42,523 nt of DNA from Methanonatronarchaeales archaeon (GTDB lineage: Archaea; Halobacteriota; Methanonatronarchaeia; JAANXF01). The notes below the pieces were generated by a model. It ran no database searches and was not told where the DNA came from. It was given only the letters and a program-made list of their open reading frames with translations. The DNA lies in contig JAANXF010000009.1 in assembly GCA_018263395.1 (NCBI GenBank), forward strand, positions 1-42,523, read 5' to 3'. Positions 17,515 to 26,794 of this stretch are shown piece by piece; the first letter of the stretch is position 1, and the number at the start of each line of letters is the position of its first letter. The position numbers and the translations under genes were made by a program.

Positions 17515-17523
17515 TCTAAATAG
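17515..17523 (+). promoter_or_regulatory. ilvD: TATA box for ilvD
   Basis: TCTAAATAG lies 31-39 bases before ATG 17554, implying a leader of about 10 bases. No attenuator or leader peptide is seen. Confidence 0.45.
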
Positions 17524-17553
17524 TTAACAGGACACGACGAGAATTGGAACCCG

Positions 17554-19209
17554 ATGAGGAGCGACGAGGTCAAGAAGGGTCTGGAGAGGACGCCCCACCG
17601 GGCCCTGTGGAAAGCGACGGGGCTGGACGACGAGGACCTCGAGAGGCCCATCATCGGGGTCGCCAACGCGTGGAACGACATACTTCCGGGCCACGTACAC
17701 CTCGACAGGCTCGCGAAGCACGTCAGGGAGGGAGTACTCTCTGGGGGAGGTACGCCGGTGGAGTTCGGCGTAATGGGTATCTGTGACGGCATCGCGATGG
17801 GGCACGCCGGCATGAACTTCTCGCTGCCCTCACGTGAGCTCGTAGCCGACACGGTGGAGTCCATGACGCAGGCACACAGGCTCGACGGCCTGGTGCTCCT
17901 CGCCTCCTGCGACAAAATCCTCCCCGGCATGGTGATGGGCGCTCTGCGCGTCGAGGCACCGTCCATAGTGGTCACAGGGGGCCCGATGCTCCCGGGGCAG
18001 TGGGGCGAAAGGCAGACCACCCTCGTGTCGAGCTTCGAGGGAATCGGCGAGGTGAAGGCCGGCTCCCTCACCGAGGCCGAACTCGCGGAGATAGAGGAGG
18101 TCTCGTGCCCCGGCTGCGGCTCCTGCCAGGGGATGTACACCGCCAACACGATGGCCTCGCTGTTCGAGGGGATGGGGCTCTCCCTTCCCGGCTGTGCCAC
18201 GGCACCCGCGGTTTCCGCCGAGAGGGACCGCATCGCCAGGAGGAGCGGCCGCAGAATCGTGGAGCTCGTGGAGACCGGAGAAAACCTGCAGAGGTTCGTC
18301 ACGCGGAGTTCCCTCCTCAACGGCGTAAGGCTCGACATGGCGCTCGGAGGCTCCACGAACACCGCGCTGCACCTTCCGGCGATCGCGAACGAGGCGGGTG
18401 TGGAGCTGACGCTGGAGGACTTCGACCAAATCGGGCGAGAGGTTCCGCACCTCTGCGACATGTCGCCCGGGGGACAGTACGTCCTGCTGGACCTGGACCG
18501 CGCGGGAGGGGTGCAGGCGGTCATGTCGCGGATAAACGAGTTCCTGGACGACGCGCCGACGGTCTCCGGAACGGGCACCAGGGGTCTCGCGGAATCCGCG
18601 CGGGTCTCGGACCCGGAGGTAATCCGGGCCGTCCCGGACCCCGTGCACGGGACAGGGGGGATAGCCGTCCTGCGCGGAAACCTGGCCCCGAACGGCTCCG
18701 TCGTCAAGACGGGTGCGGTTCACGACGACATGCTGCGGCACGAGGGACCCGCCAGGGTGTTCGACTCCGAGGGGGAAGCGATGGACGCCATAATGGGGGG
18801 GGAAATTGTGGGGGGCGACGTGGTCGTCATACGCAACGAGGGTCCGAAGGGGGGACCCGGGATGCCGGAGATGCTGTCACCAACCAGCGCAATCGCCGGT
18901 ATGGGGCTGGAGCGCAGCGTGGCCCTCCTCACCGACGGGAGGTTCAGCGGGGGAACTAGGGGGCCCTGCGTTGGACACGTCTCTCCGGAGGCAGCCGCCG
19001 GGGGAGCAATCGGGCTCATAGAGGGCGGGGACGCCGTGAAAATAGACGTCCCGGAAAGGAGGCTTTCCGTGGACCTGTCCGAGGGAGAGCTCGAGGAGAG
19101 GCGTGCCCGGTGGAGCCCCCCGGACGAGGAGCTGTCCGGCTGGCTCGCCCGGTACGTACCCCAGGTAAGCGGCGCCGATGAGGGAGCCGTGCTGAGGCCC
19201 GAAGGTTAA
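17554..19209 (+). CDS. ilvD: Dihydroxy-acid dehydratase
   Basis: 551 aa, ATG start. An Fe-S dehydratase, third step of valine/isoleucine synthesis. Conserved parts are [50 protein letters not shown] (first cluster Cys), [18 protein letters not shown] (second and third Cys), [26 protein letters not shown] and [23 protein letters not shown]. Length is normal. No ilvB/ilvC nearby, so it is a solitary gene. Confidence 0.96.
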   Translation: MRSDEVKKGLERTPHRALWKATGLDDEDLERPIIGVANAWNDILPGHVHLDRLAKHVREGVLSGGGTPVEFGVMGICDGIAMGHAGMNFSLPSRELVADTVESMTQAHRLDGLVLLASCDKILPGMVMGALRVEAPSIVVTGGPMLPGQWGERQTTLVSSFEGIGEVKAGSLTEAELAEIEEVSCPGCGSCQGMYTANTMASLFEGMGLSLPGCATAPAVSAERDRIARRSGRRIVELVETGENLQRFVTRSSLLNGVRLDMALGGSTNTALHLPAIANEAGVELTLEDFDQIGREVPHLCDMSPGGQYVLLDLDRAGGVQAVMSRINEFLDDAPTVSGTGTRGLAESARVSDPEVIRAVPDPVHGTGGIAVLRGNLAPNGSVVKTGAVHDDMLRHEGPARVFDSEGEAMDAIMGGEIVGGDVVVIRNEGPKGGPGMPEMLSPTSAIAGMGLERSVALLTDGRFSGGTRGPCVGHVSPEAAAGGAIGLIEGGDAVKIDVPERRLSVDLSEGELEERRARWSPPDEELSGWLARYVPQVSGADEGAVLRPEG

Positions 19210-19234
19210 CCCTATCCCGGCTTAAACTCTCCAC

Positions 19235-20464
19235 ATGGTCCTCTCCCCCGCGGTCGAGATCTTCGTGGCACTCGGCATCGGTGCACTGGTGGGCATCGAG
19301 AGGGAGCGCAGCGAGCCGGACACCTTCGCCGGAAGCCGGACCCTTCCCCTGGTCGCCCTGTTCGGTGCGCTGGTTCAGGCGTTCTTTTCGGACGTGCTCC
19401 CCTTCGCCTTCGCGCTGCTGGTGGTACTCGTAACAGTGGCGTACGCGGGGAAGGCGTTTATCCACGGGGACATAGGGCTCACCACGGGGGTGGCCACCGT
19501 CCTTACCTTTCTTTACGGAGCCATGGCGACCCACTCAGAAACCGGCCTCACCTTGGCGGTCGTTTTCGGGACGCTTACCACGGCGATTCTGGCGTCGAAG
19601 AAACCCATACACTCCTTTGCCTCCCGGATAGGAAGGAGGGAGATGAGGGGCACCCTGAAGTTCCTCATAGTCGCGCTGGTGGTGTTGCCCCTCCTGCCCG
19701 ACCGGAGCCTGGACGTGCTCCTCGGCCTGAACCCCCGGTTCGTGTGGATGATGGTGGTTTTCGTTTCCGGAATAAGCTACTCTGCGTACCTGCTTACGCG
19801 GCTGCTGGGACCTGAGAGGGGCATCGGGCTCACCGGGGTGCTGGGGGGCCTCGTTTCGTCCACGGCCACATCCATGTCGATGGCGGAGAAGGCCCGTGAG
19901 GAGCCCCTGCTGACGAAGATATACGGCGTGTCGATAGTGATAGCCTCGCTGGCGATGCTTCCCCGGATCCTCATCGAGGTCCTCGTGGTCAACAGGGGCC
20001 TCCTCCTCTACGTCGGGCCACCGGTAACCGCGATGGCGGCAGTTGGTCTGTCGGCGGCGCTCCTCCTCTTCAAGAGGTACCGCTCGGCGGACGCCGTCGA
20101 CGTAGAACTGAAGAACCCCTTCAGGCTCAGGTCGGCCCTGCTCTTCGGAGCCTTCTTCGCCCTCATACTGCTGGTGTCGAGGGAGGGGAACACGATGTTC
20201 GGGGACGCCGGGATATACGCCACGGCGCTGCTTTCGGGTCTCGCCGACGTCGACGCCATCACGCTCTCCCTCAGCAGCCTGGCACTCGATGGACAGGTCT
20301 CCGCCCAGGCCGCCTCCACCGGCATCGTGCTGGCCGCGGTGACCAACACGCTCGTGAAGCTGGGCATAGCCTGGTTCCTGGGAACGTCGAGGCTCGGAAG
20401 GGCGGTTGCCCCCGCGATGCTGCTCGTGGTTGCGGCGGGTATCGGGACGGTTCTCCTCCTGTGA
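19235..20464 (+). CDS. MgtC/SapB-DUF4010 family membrane protein
   Basis: 409 aa, ATG start. A multi-pass membrane protein with roughly 11-12 hydrophobic helices. The first ~140 residues match the MgtC/SapB-like domain (FVALGIGALVGIERERSE, then GSRTLPLVALFGAL). The rest is DUF4010 (GLVSSTATSMSMAEKA, then TGIVLAAVTNTLVKLGIAW). Transport or channel activity is suspected for the family but not established. It follows ilvD by 25 bp and is convergent with the NIF3 gene. Confidence 0.88.
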   Translation: MVLSPAVEIFVALGIGALVGIERERSEPDTFAGSRTLPLVALFGALVQAFFSDVLPFAFALLVVLVTVAYAGKAFIHGDIGLTTGVATVLTFLYGAMATHSETGLTLAVVFGTLTTAILASKKPIHSFASRIGRREMRGTLKFLIVALVVLPLLPDRSLDVLLGLNPRFVWMMVVFVSGISYSAYLLTRLLGPERGIGLTGVLGGLVSSTATSMSMAEKAREEPLLTKIYGVSIVIASLAMLPRILIEVLVVNRGLLLYVGPPVTAMAAVGLSAALLLFKRYRSADAVDVELKNPFRLRSALLFGAFFALILLVSREGNTMFGDAGIYATALLSGLADVDAITLSLSSLALDGQVSAQAASTGIVLAAVTNTLVKLGIAWFLGTSRLGRAVAPAMLLVVAAGIGTVLLL

Positions 20465-21427
20465 TCAGGTCCTCTCGAAGCGCCGGAAGCCGCTGCACTC
20501 CACGACGTCCAGGTCGTCCTCATCGTTCGCCGCGTCGAGCAGCAGGTTCATGCCGAGCGCGTCGGACATGTCGTGGGCCGCGATGACCACGTTTACGTGG
20601 TTCTCCTCGGCCTTCTCCCTGTACTCCTCCTTCATGTGCATGCCCACCACGGTACCGATGTCCCTGTCGGCGAGGTGCTCGTAGACCTCCTTGGAGCCCG
20701 AGGTGCCCCCGGTCATGTCGACGAAGACCTTTCCCGCCCTCGCGTCCTCTGAACCCACGGTGACCTTGAGGCCGGTGTCCTGCTTCCTCGCCAGCCTGTA
20801 CTCCGGCTCCTCCTCCAGGACGTCGATTACGTCCTCCACCTTTTGGGGCCCTGCTTCGTCCATCCTGGACTGCAGGTGGGTCGCGACCTGGTTGTCGCTG
20901 GCGGTGTGGACACACATGAACGGTACGTCGAGGAGCCGCGCGGCGTCGACTGCCTGGAAGTGGTTCGCCGGGAGCACCCCGCGCTCCACCTCCCCCATCC
21001 TCTTCTTCATCAGCTTCTCCGCGACAGCGATGGGAACCCCCACGTCGTGAAGCAGGTCGGTCTGCAGGTCCATCACGTCGTAGAGTCTCGCGAGGGCCGA
21101 GCCCTCCGGGTGGTGTGCCACGACGGCGTCGATGCGCTCCCCCCGCTCCCTCAGACGGTCGGACAGCACCAGTTCCCCGACGCCTATGTCTATGCCTATG
21201 AGTACCCGCTCCACCTCAGTGTCGGGGTCGCCGTTCAGGATCCTGGTGTCGCTGTACGGGTTCCTCAGACTCTCCTCGTCGAAGTACTCCCTCTCGTCGT
21301 CGTCGAGCTCCTCGAATGCCTCCCCGGCCTCGTCCAGGGCCCTCTCCGCGGGTCCTCTCCCCCGGGGGTCGTTCTCTATACCCATCTCGACGAAGAACTC
21401 GTAGAGACCTTTCAGCGTGTAGGCCAT
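20465..21427 (-). CDS. NIF3-like protein (GTP cyclohydrolase I type 2/NIF3 family)
   Basis: 320 aa, ATG start. Metal-binding family with HHPEG (VVAHHPEGSAL, about 100-110) and the later MHMKEEYREKA and AAHD motifs that bind two metals. An acidic N-terminal extension of about 70 residues precedes the fold, longer than in bacterial YbgI. The biochemical role of NIF3 proteins is unsettled. It lies 39 bp downstream of the MgtE-type gene and is probably co-transcribed with it. Confidence 0.8.
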   Translation of the reverse strand: MAYTLKGLYEFFVEMGIENDPRGRGPAERALDEAGEAFEELDDDEREYFDEESLRNPYSDTRILNGDPDTEVERVLIGIDIGVGELVLSDRLRERGERIDAVVAHHPEGSALARLYDVMDLQTDLLHDVGVPIAVAEKLMKKRMGEVERGVLPANHFQAVDAARLLDVPFMCVHTASDNQVATHLQSRMDEAGPQKVEDVIDVLEEEPEYRLARKQDTGLKVTVGSEDARAGKVFVDMTGGTSGSKEVYEHLADRDIGTVVGMHMKEEYREKAEENHVNVVIAAHDMSDALGMNLLLDAANDEDDLDVVECSGFRRFERT

Positions 21428-21466
21428 CGCTCACAGATTTGGCGGCCGTCCTTAATTCGGTTGCCC

Positions 21467-22651
21467 CTATATCGCGTAGATGGCCGCCACGAGGAAGAGC
21501 ACCCCCACCACGTCGACCGCGCTGGTCACGAAGGGTATGGCGTAGTTGTCGGGGTCAAATCCCCTCCTGAAGGACAGCACTGAGACCAGGAAGGCGGTCA
21601 GGCAGATAGCCACCGTCGTCCCCGCTCCCGCCGCCAGGGAGATAGCGGTCATCTTCAGGAGGCCGGGGGACTGCAGGCCGGACGCGGACGCGACCAGGTG
21701 GGACAGGACCCCCACGAGGGGAAAGACGTAGAGGGCGAGCACGGCGGTCATCCTGAAATCGTCCACGGACCCCGCCGGATTCAGGGTCTCGTCGGTCAGG
21801 CCCGTGTGAAGGTTCGACGAGAGCCTCGACGAGAGTACACTCCCCAGTGCCCCCGCCTCCTCGAGGAAGGGAGGGATGAGTACCAGCAGGGCCGGGACGC
21901 CCACCAGGGCCTCCAGCCGGGCCTCGAGGGTCAGCCCCGCCAGCGCGTTTATCCCTCCGGCCAGGATCAGGGGAGGCGTGCTCTCCCTGACCACGTTCCT
22001 CGTGACGTCGAGGCCGCCGCGGTTCGCTGCCAGAAACGAGGCCACGGCTGCTGCGGTAAGCAGTGCGAGGGAGGCCTGAATCACTGTCTCCGTCACGGAG
22101 AGGTACATCACCGCGGCCAGGAACAGCGATGGAAGCGTAACGATGTCGCCTATAACCGTTACGAGGGGTGCGCTGGTGTTGTCGATGTCCAGGCCCCGCA
22201 CGAACCCGAGGTAGGATAGGGCGACCGTGGCAGCTATCAGCACCAGGCCGGAAACCACGCCGGCCACGAGGCTTATGATGACGAAGCCGCCGGCACCGAT
22301 CGAGTCCACGCCGAGCGCCGCCGAGACCCCGTACGCCAGGTAACCGAGCGCCACGCTTCCTATCACCGTGAGGAGGATCGACGCGTAGACGTTCTGGGCG
22401 AGGTGTCCCCTCCGGTTCAGGGACGTGGAGAAAACGCCCGTGTGCATCGCCGTGCCGAGGCGGCTTCCCATGGCGCCGAATATGTTTCCACGCATACCGA
22501 TGGCGGGAGGTATCAGCACCATCAGGCCGGGCACGAGGTGTAGGAGGCCCGTCATGTACCCCAGAATTAGCCCCGCCAGGAGCCCGGTGAACCCGGACAC
22601 GGTGAGGGCAAGGGAGGCCTCCCTGTAGCTCTTGGAGAAGCTGCCCGGCAT
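21467..22651 (-). CDS. Divalent cation transporter with two MgtE domains (SLC41-like)
   Basis: 394 aa, ATG start. Ten or so transmembrane helices made of two homologous halves. Each half has the MgtE pore signature: VPGLMVLIPPAIGMRGNIFGAMGSRLGTAMHTG in the first and ALLVLIPPFLEEAGALGSVLSSRLSSNLHTG in the second (both given in separate halves of the chain, around residues 40-72 and 238-268), followed by DIDNTSAPLVTVIGDIVT and DPDNYAIPFVTSAVDVVG. There are no cytosolic N or CBS domains, so the Mg2+ gating module of bacterial MgtE is missing. Likely imports or exports Mg2+ or a similar cation. Confidence 0.88.
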   Translation of the reverse strand: MPGSFSKSYREASLALTVSGFTGLLAGLILGYMTGLLHLVPGLMVLIPPAIGMRGNIFGAMGSRLGTAMHTGVFSTSLNRRGHLAQNVYASILLTVIGSVALGYLAYGVSAALGVDSIGAGGFVIISLVAGVVSGLVLIAATVALSYLGFVRGLDIDNTSAPLVTVIGDIVTLPSLFLAAVMYLSVTETVIQASLALLTAAAVASFLAANRGGLDVTRNVVRESTPPLILAGGINALAGLTLEARLEALVGVPALLVLIPPFLEEAGALGSVLSSRLSSNLHTGLTDETLNPAGSVDDFRMTAVLALYVFPLVGVLSHLVASASGLQSPGLLKMTAISLAAGAGTTVAICLTAFLVSVLSFRRGFDPDNYAIPFVTSAVDVVGVLFLVAAIYAI

Positions 22652-22731
22652 GGCCTTTCATCGGCAGGAGGCTTTTTAAGAGGTAGGGGGATTCAGGCCG
22701 GAGTTTTTACCCCACGGGTAGAGCTATATCC

Positions 22732-23409
22732 GTGCTTTCGGTAGTGCTAGTGGAGCCCCGGTTCGCCGGCAACGTCGGGTCCGTGGCGAGAGCCATGAAG
22801 AACTTCGGGCTTCGGGAACTCGTCCTCGTCGACCCGCCGGTGCTGGGTGGGGAGGCCAGGGCCCTCGCGGCGGGCGCAGGCGACGTCCTGAGGGAGGCCA
22901 GAGTGACGGACGTCTCCGCCCTTGACGGCTTCGACCTGCTCGTGGGTACGAGCGGCGTAAGGGCGGGCGGTGACAGGAATCCACTCAGGGTCCCGGCACA
23001 CAGCCCGCGGGAGCTAAGGGAGCTGCTGAAATCTGTGGATGGGAACGTGGGCCTGGCCCTGGGGAGGGAGGACAAGGGTCTGTACAGGGAGGAGCTGGAG
23101 AGGTGCGACGTCTTCGTCTCGATACCCACGTCGGAGGAGTACCCGGTCATGAACCTCTCCCACGCCGCGGCGGTGCTGCTCTACGAGCTCAGGGGCCTGG
23201 AGCACGGCGGAGTCGAGATGGCGGGCGGGGAGGAACTGGACGCTCTCTACCGAACGGTGGAGGACGTGGTCTCGTCGTCACGGCACCCCACGCACAAGAG
23301 GGAGCGGTCGTCGAGCATCCTGAAAGGCGTGTTCGGAAGGGCTGGCCTCACCGCCAGAGAGACCCACACACTTATAGGCCTGATTAAGGACCTCGGGGGA
23401 CGGGATTGA
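22732..23409 (+). CDS. trmJ: tRNA (Cm32/Um32) methyltransferase TrmJ-like (SPOUT family)
   Basis: 225 aa, GTG start. SPOUT-fold 2'-O-methyltransferase. Motif 1 is EPRFAGNVGSVARAMKNFG (about 8-26), motif 2 GLALGREDKGLYREEL, motif 3 SIPTSEEYPVMNLSHAAAVLLYEL, which form the SAM-binding knot. The C-terminal extension (about 170-225) is helical and basic. Archaeal TrmJ methylates C32 of tRNAs. It overlaps the following methyltransferase gene by 4 bases (ATTGAG, stop TGA with start TTG). Confidence 0.88.
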   Translation: MLSVVLVEPRFAGNVGSVARAMKNFGLRELVLVDPPVLGGEARALAAGAGDVLREARVTDVSALDGFDLLVGTSGVRAGGDRNPLRVPAHSPRELRELLKSVDGNVGLALGREDKGLYREELERCDVFVSIPTSEEYPVMNLSHAAAVLLYELRGLEHGGVEMAGGEELDALYRTVEDVVSSSRHPTHKRERSSSILKGVFGRAGLTARETHTLIGLIKDLGGRD

Positions 23410-24503
23410 GCGCGGCCGACCTGCTGAGAAGGAGGATAGAGGAGACCGGCCCCGTCAGCTTCAGGGACTTCATGGAGGAGGCCCTATACGGGGAGGAGGG
23501 ATACTACACCCGGGGAGGCGGACCTGGACGCGACTTCCGCACCGGGCCGGAGATGCATCCGGCCTTCGCCGAGGCCCTCGCGAACCTCTTCATCGACGCG
23601 GGCATCTCGACGGTAGTGGAGGTGGGCGCGGGTGCTGGCGCGTTCGCCGGGGGTGTGACCGAGGCCTACCGGGAGCGGGGCCGCGACCTGAGGTACGTCG
23701 CGGTCGACAGGAGCGGGGCGGCCAGGGAACGTCTGGAGGGCCTCCCAGGTGTACGGGTCGAGGGCTCCATGGAGGGCGTTAAGCCCTTCTCGGGCGTCCT
23801 GTTCTCCAACGAGCTGCTCGACGCGATTCCCGTGCACGTCGTGGAGGTGCGTGAGGGCCTGAAGGAGGTATACGTCGACTTCTACGGCGGCGAATTCGTC
23901 GAGGTTCTGAGGCGGGCGCCGCGAGAGGTCAGGGAGTACTTCGACTGGCTGGCCGTGGACCTGCCCGAGGGCTTCAGGACCGAGGTCAACCTCGGGGCGA
24001 ACTGGTGGCTGGAGGAAGTGGCCCCCGGACTCAGGAGGGGACTAATTCTCACCGTGGATTACGGCGGACCCTCGTACGAGCTCTACGCGCCACGTAGGCG
24101 GGGGGGCACCGTGATGTGCTTCAGGAGGGGCACGGCTCACGAGAACCCGTACGTCGACGTGGGGCGACAGGATATAACGTCCCGCGTCAACTTCACGGCG
24201 ATCGCCACGAGGGGCGAGGAGCTGGGTCTAGAGACCCTGGGCCTGTATCCTCAGGGGCCCTTTCTGCAGGTCGCGGGAATGGATGAAATCGTGGAGCGGG
24301 AGAGGTCCGGACGGACCCACCGCGACTTCCTGAGGTGGTTCGTCCCGGTGCGCAGGATGCTGATGCCTGGTGGCATGGGTGAGACCCACAGGGTGCTGGT
24401 GCAGACCAGGGACTGGTCCTTCGACGAATGGCTGGAGCCACTCGAGGAGTTCCGCGTACCCCTGACCGGCGGGGCGGAGACGGGGACACCCCCGTCCGGT
24501 TAG
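23406..24503 (+). CDS. MidA/NDUFAF7-like SAM-dependent methyltransferase (DUF185)
   Basis: 365 aa, TTG start overlapping the trmJ stop. The N-terminus has the family signature GPVSFRDFMEEALYGEEGYYT, then DFRTGPEMHPAFAEALA. The Rossmann SAM-binding loop is VVEVGAGAGAFAGGV (about 71-85), followed by GVLFSNELLDAIPVHVVE and LTVDYGGPSYELY. The mitochondrial relative dimethylates an arginine of the complex I subunit NDUFS2. The archaeal target is unknown; translational overlap with trmJ hints at a joint role. Confidence 0.85.
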   Translation: MSAADLLRRRIEETGPVSFRDFMEEALYGEEGYYTRGGGPGRDFRTGPEMHPAFAEALANLFIDAGISTVVEVGAGAGAFAGGVTEAYRERGRDLRYVAVDRSGAARERLEGLPGVRVEGSMEGVKPFSGVLFSNELLDAIPVHVVEVREGLKEVYVDFYGGEFVEVLRRAPREVREYFDWLAVDLPEGFRTEVNLGANWWLEEVAPGLRRGLILTVDYGGPSYELYAPRRRGGTVMCFRRGTAHENPYVDVGRQDITSRVNFTAIATRGEELGLETLGLYPQGPFLQVAGMDEIVERERSGRTHRDFLRWFVPVRRMLMPGGMGETHRVLVQTRDWSFDEWLEPLEEFRVPLTGGAETGTPPSG

Positions 24504-24581
24504 TCCTGCCGGCGTTGCTCCGTCGCGGCACGTACCCCGTCCGTAACTCCCCGAACCCCCCGGCGCTCTGACGCTCTTTTG

Positions 24582-24589
24582 AAAAAAAA
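24582..24589 (-). terminator. Poly-T terminator after the RNase P subunit gene
   Basis: Eight consecutive T residues on the minus strand begin 3 bases after the rnp4 stop. Archaeal RNA polymerase ends transcription at such T-tracts without a hairpin. Confidence 0.65.
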
Positions 24590-24592
24590 CTG

Positions 24593-24877
24593 TCAATCTA
24601 TGACGTACCTTCGCGTGTCCCCGCACCGGAGACACCTGGTCACCACCATTCCCCGTCTGACCCGGACGCGGGAGCTGCTGCCGGGGACCATGAATGAGTG
24701 GCACTTTCTGCAGACGGATCCCTTCCACCTAGGTGGCAGGTCGACTCGGTGCTTGAGCTTTATCCGCCACGCCAACTCGGCGTAGCGGTCCGCGAGGTCA
24801 GGGTCTTTTTCGTGGATCCTCATCGCCTCCTCGAAGAGACGCTCCATCTCCCCGCGAATCCTGTCGGCTCGGGACAA
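24593..24877 (-). CDS. rnp4: Ribonuclease P protein component 4 (Rpp21/Rpr2)
   Basis: 94 aa, ATG start. A small zinc-binding subunit of archaeal RNase P, which matures tRNA 5' ends. Two N-terminal helices (AMRIHEKDPDLADRYAELAW) are followed by the zinc ribbon CRKCHSFMVPGSS and RCLRCGDTRRY, giving four Cys ligands. Full length. It ends at a strong T-tract. Confidence 0.94.
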   Translation of the reverse strand: MSRADRIRGEMERLFEEAMRIHEKDPDLADRYAELAWRIKLKHRVDLPPRWKGSVCRKCHSFMVPGSSSRVRVRRGMVVTRCLRCGDTRRYVID

Positions 24878-25103
24878 ACCGGGACTCCTTCTACCCGTAG
24901 AGTTAACGGTTTTTCCCGACGCTGAGTGAAAACTGAAGCCGGAGCCCCGCGGGATAGAGGGGTGGAACCGTCACGAACTGGCCGGGCGATCGCGGTGGCG
25001 CCGAATAGCCGCGCGAAGCAGGACGTGACGCGACGTCGGGTGGACTCCGCTGACCGTACGGTGAAGCCTCTATGCTTTTTGGAACGCGGACCCAATTTCG
25101 ACC

Positions 25104-25484
25104 ATGTCCCGCAGAACGGCCAACGAGCTCAGCAGGGGCGCGTACGTAGAGGTCGAGGGCGAGCCCTGCGTGGTGCGGAGAGAGTCCACATCCATGCCGG
25201 GCAAGCACGGACACGCCAAGAAGAAGCTGGAGGTCGCGGGGCTCTTCGACGGCAGGAGGCGAACGCTGTCGCTGGGCGTCCACGACGAGGTCGAGGTGCC
25301 CGACGTCAGGCGGAACGACGCACAGGTGGTCTCGGTTCAGGGCGGCGTCGCGCAGCTAATGGACCTCGACAGCTACGAGACATTCGACGTTGAGACGGGT
25401 GACCTCGACCTGGAGAACGGCGACGAGGTGATGTACGTCGCCTCGGGTGACCGCCACAGGATATACGAACGCAGGGAGCGGTAA
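25104..25484 (+). CDS. eif5A: Translation factor aIF5A
   Basis: 126 aa, ATG start. It relieves ribosome stalling and carries hypusine. The modified lysine is K34 in STSMPGKHGHAKKKLEV. The N-terminal SH3-like and C-terminal OB (AQLMDLDSYETFDV) domains are complete. It is followed 40 bp later by rnhB in the same direction, a common archaeal neighbourhood. Confidence 0.97.
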   Translation: MSRRTANELSRGAYVEVEGEPCVVRRESTSMPGKHGHAKKKLEVAGLFDGRRRTLSLGVHDEVEVPDVRRNDAQVVSVQGGVAQLMDLDSYETFDVETGDLDLENGDEVMYVASGDRHRIYERRER

Positions 25485-25524
25485 ACCGGCAACCTTCTTG
25501 GAACGCTCGCCCCAGTAAACCACC

Positions 25525-26142
25525 ATGTTGCTCGCCGGTGCCGACGAGGCCGGAAAGGGACCGGTGATAGGCCCCCTCGTAGTCGCCGCAGTCTCGATGG
25601 AGCACGCCTCTGTCAGGGATACGTACAGGGACTCCAAGGAGGTTCGGAAGGGGGAGAGGAGGACCCTCGCGGAGGAGATAGTGGAGAAAGCGTCCACGGC
25701 CGTCGCGGTGAAGGGCCCCGGCGAGATAGACGACCGGGGAATAGACACAGTGCTCAGGGAGGGATACGTGGAGACCCTGTCCGCCCTCGACTTCGACGAG
25801 GCCTACGCAGACGCGGCGGATGTGAGGCCCGAGAGGTTCGGCCGTTTCCTGTCCGGGAGGATAGGTAGGGCGGTCGTCGCGGAGCACCGCGCCGACGAGA
25901 ACCACCGGATAGTCGGGGCCGCCTCCATCCTCGCGAAGGTGGAGCGGGACCGAAGGGTCGCCGAGCTGGCTGAGGGATACGGCGAAATCGGCTCTGGCTA
26001 TCCGTCGGATCCGAGGACCGTGAGCTTCCTGGAGGGCTACGTCGATGAGAACGGCCGCCTCCCGGACTGCTCGAGACGCAGCTGGGCAACCTCGAAGAGG
26101 CTGCTCGCCCGGAAGCAGCAGTCGGGGCTATCCGACCTCTAG
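25525..26142 (+). CDS. rnhB: Ribonuclease HII
   Basis: 205 aa, ATG start. It removes ribonucleotides and RNA primers from DNA hybrids. Conserved parts are LLAGADEAGKGPVIGPLVVAAV (catalytic Asp-Glu), YRDSKEVRKGERRTLAEEI, a mid-chain Asp (IDTVLREGY) and AASILAKVERDRRVAEL followed by GSGYPSDPRT (active-site Asp/Tyr region). Full length. The end overlaps the convergent ACT-domain gene by 4 bases. Confidence 0.95.
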   Translation: MLLAGADEAGKGPVIGPLVVAAVSMEHASVRDTYRDSKEVRKGERRTLAEEIVEKASTAVAVKGPGEIDDRGIDTVLREGYVETLSALDFDEAYADAADVRPERFGRFLSGRIGRAVVAEHRADENHRIVGAASILAKVERDRRVAELAEGYGEIGSGYPSDPRTVSFLEGYVDENGRLPDCSRRSWATSKRLLARKQQSGLSDL

Positions 26143-26759
26143 AAGAACTCCAGCGCCTCCGATGCCTCTCCGGCGTCCCGCCCCTCGACCACGAAAATCG
26201 TGTCCGTGTTGCAGGACATCATCTCCAGCACGTTTATGCCACGTACGGCGAGCCTCGACGCCATCTCCGCGACTACCCCCGGCTCCCTCTCGATATTCGC
26301 CGGCGAGGTCACGACGACCTCTGCCAGCCCGGACTCCCGGAACACCGGTGGCCTGTCCAGAGCCTCCTCGACAGTGTCCAGGTCGTCCTCGTGCGCGACT
26401 ATCGTCGTCTTTCGCTCCCCCTGAATTACGCGGAGCAGCTCCGGCTTCGAGACGCTCCTGGCGGTCCTGACGATGTCGCTTGCGACGGACAGCCCGGCCG
26501 TCACCGTAAGCACGCCGATGCCCTTCCTGACCGTCAACCTGCTTCCACCGAGCACCTCTCTGTCCGGTCCCTCCCCTCCCCCCGTCCTCCGCAGGGCGGA
26601 CACGACGGCGTCCTCCGACACCCCGCGGCCCAGCCGACGCTCCACCTCCGGCGCCAGGCTCCTCGCCAGCGCCCGGTAGCTCGCCACCCCCTCGCTCAGG
26701 GAGCGGAGCTGGTGCGGCCGCTCACGCAGAACCTCCCGCGTCACTCGCGCCACACTCAT
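26139..26759 (-). CDS. ACT-domain regulatory protein (haloarchaeal DUF7523-like)
   Basis: 206 aa, ATG start. The N-terminal ~80 residues form a basic helical or winged-helix region (RALARSLAPEVERRLGRGVSEDAVVSALRR). Two ACT-like units follow: one around KGIGVLTVTAGLSVASDIV and a second with REPGVVAEMASRLAVRGINVLEMMSCNTDTIFVV, typical of amino-acid or ligand sensing. It is similar to conserved haloarchaeal ACT proteins of unknown role. A strong TATA box lies 22-31 bases upstream of the start. Confidence 0.8.
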   Translation of the reverse strand: MSVARVTREVLRERPHQLRSLSEGVASYRALARSLAPEVERRLGRGVSEDAVVSALRRTGGGEGPDREVLGGSRLTVRKGIGVLTVTAGLSVASDIVRTARSVSKPELLRVIQGERKTTIVAHEDDLDTVEEALDRPPVFRESGLAEVVVTSPANIEREPGVVAEMASRLAVRGINVLEMMSCNTDTIFVVEGRDAGEASEALEFF

Positions 26760-26780
26760 CGGGACACAGATGTGTCGCGA

Positions 26781-26790
26781 GATATAAAAA
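26781..26790 (-). promoter_or_regulatory. Strong TATA box for the ACT-domain gene
   Basis: TTTTTATATC on the minus strand lies 22-31 bases upstream of the ATG at 26759 and predicts a leaderless transcript. It sits within 10 bp of the end of the chimeric gene that comes from the upstream side. Confidence 0.7.
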
Positions 26791-26794
26791 CTCT

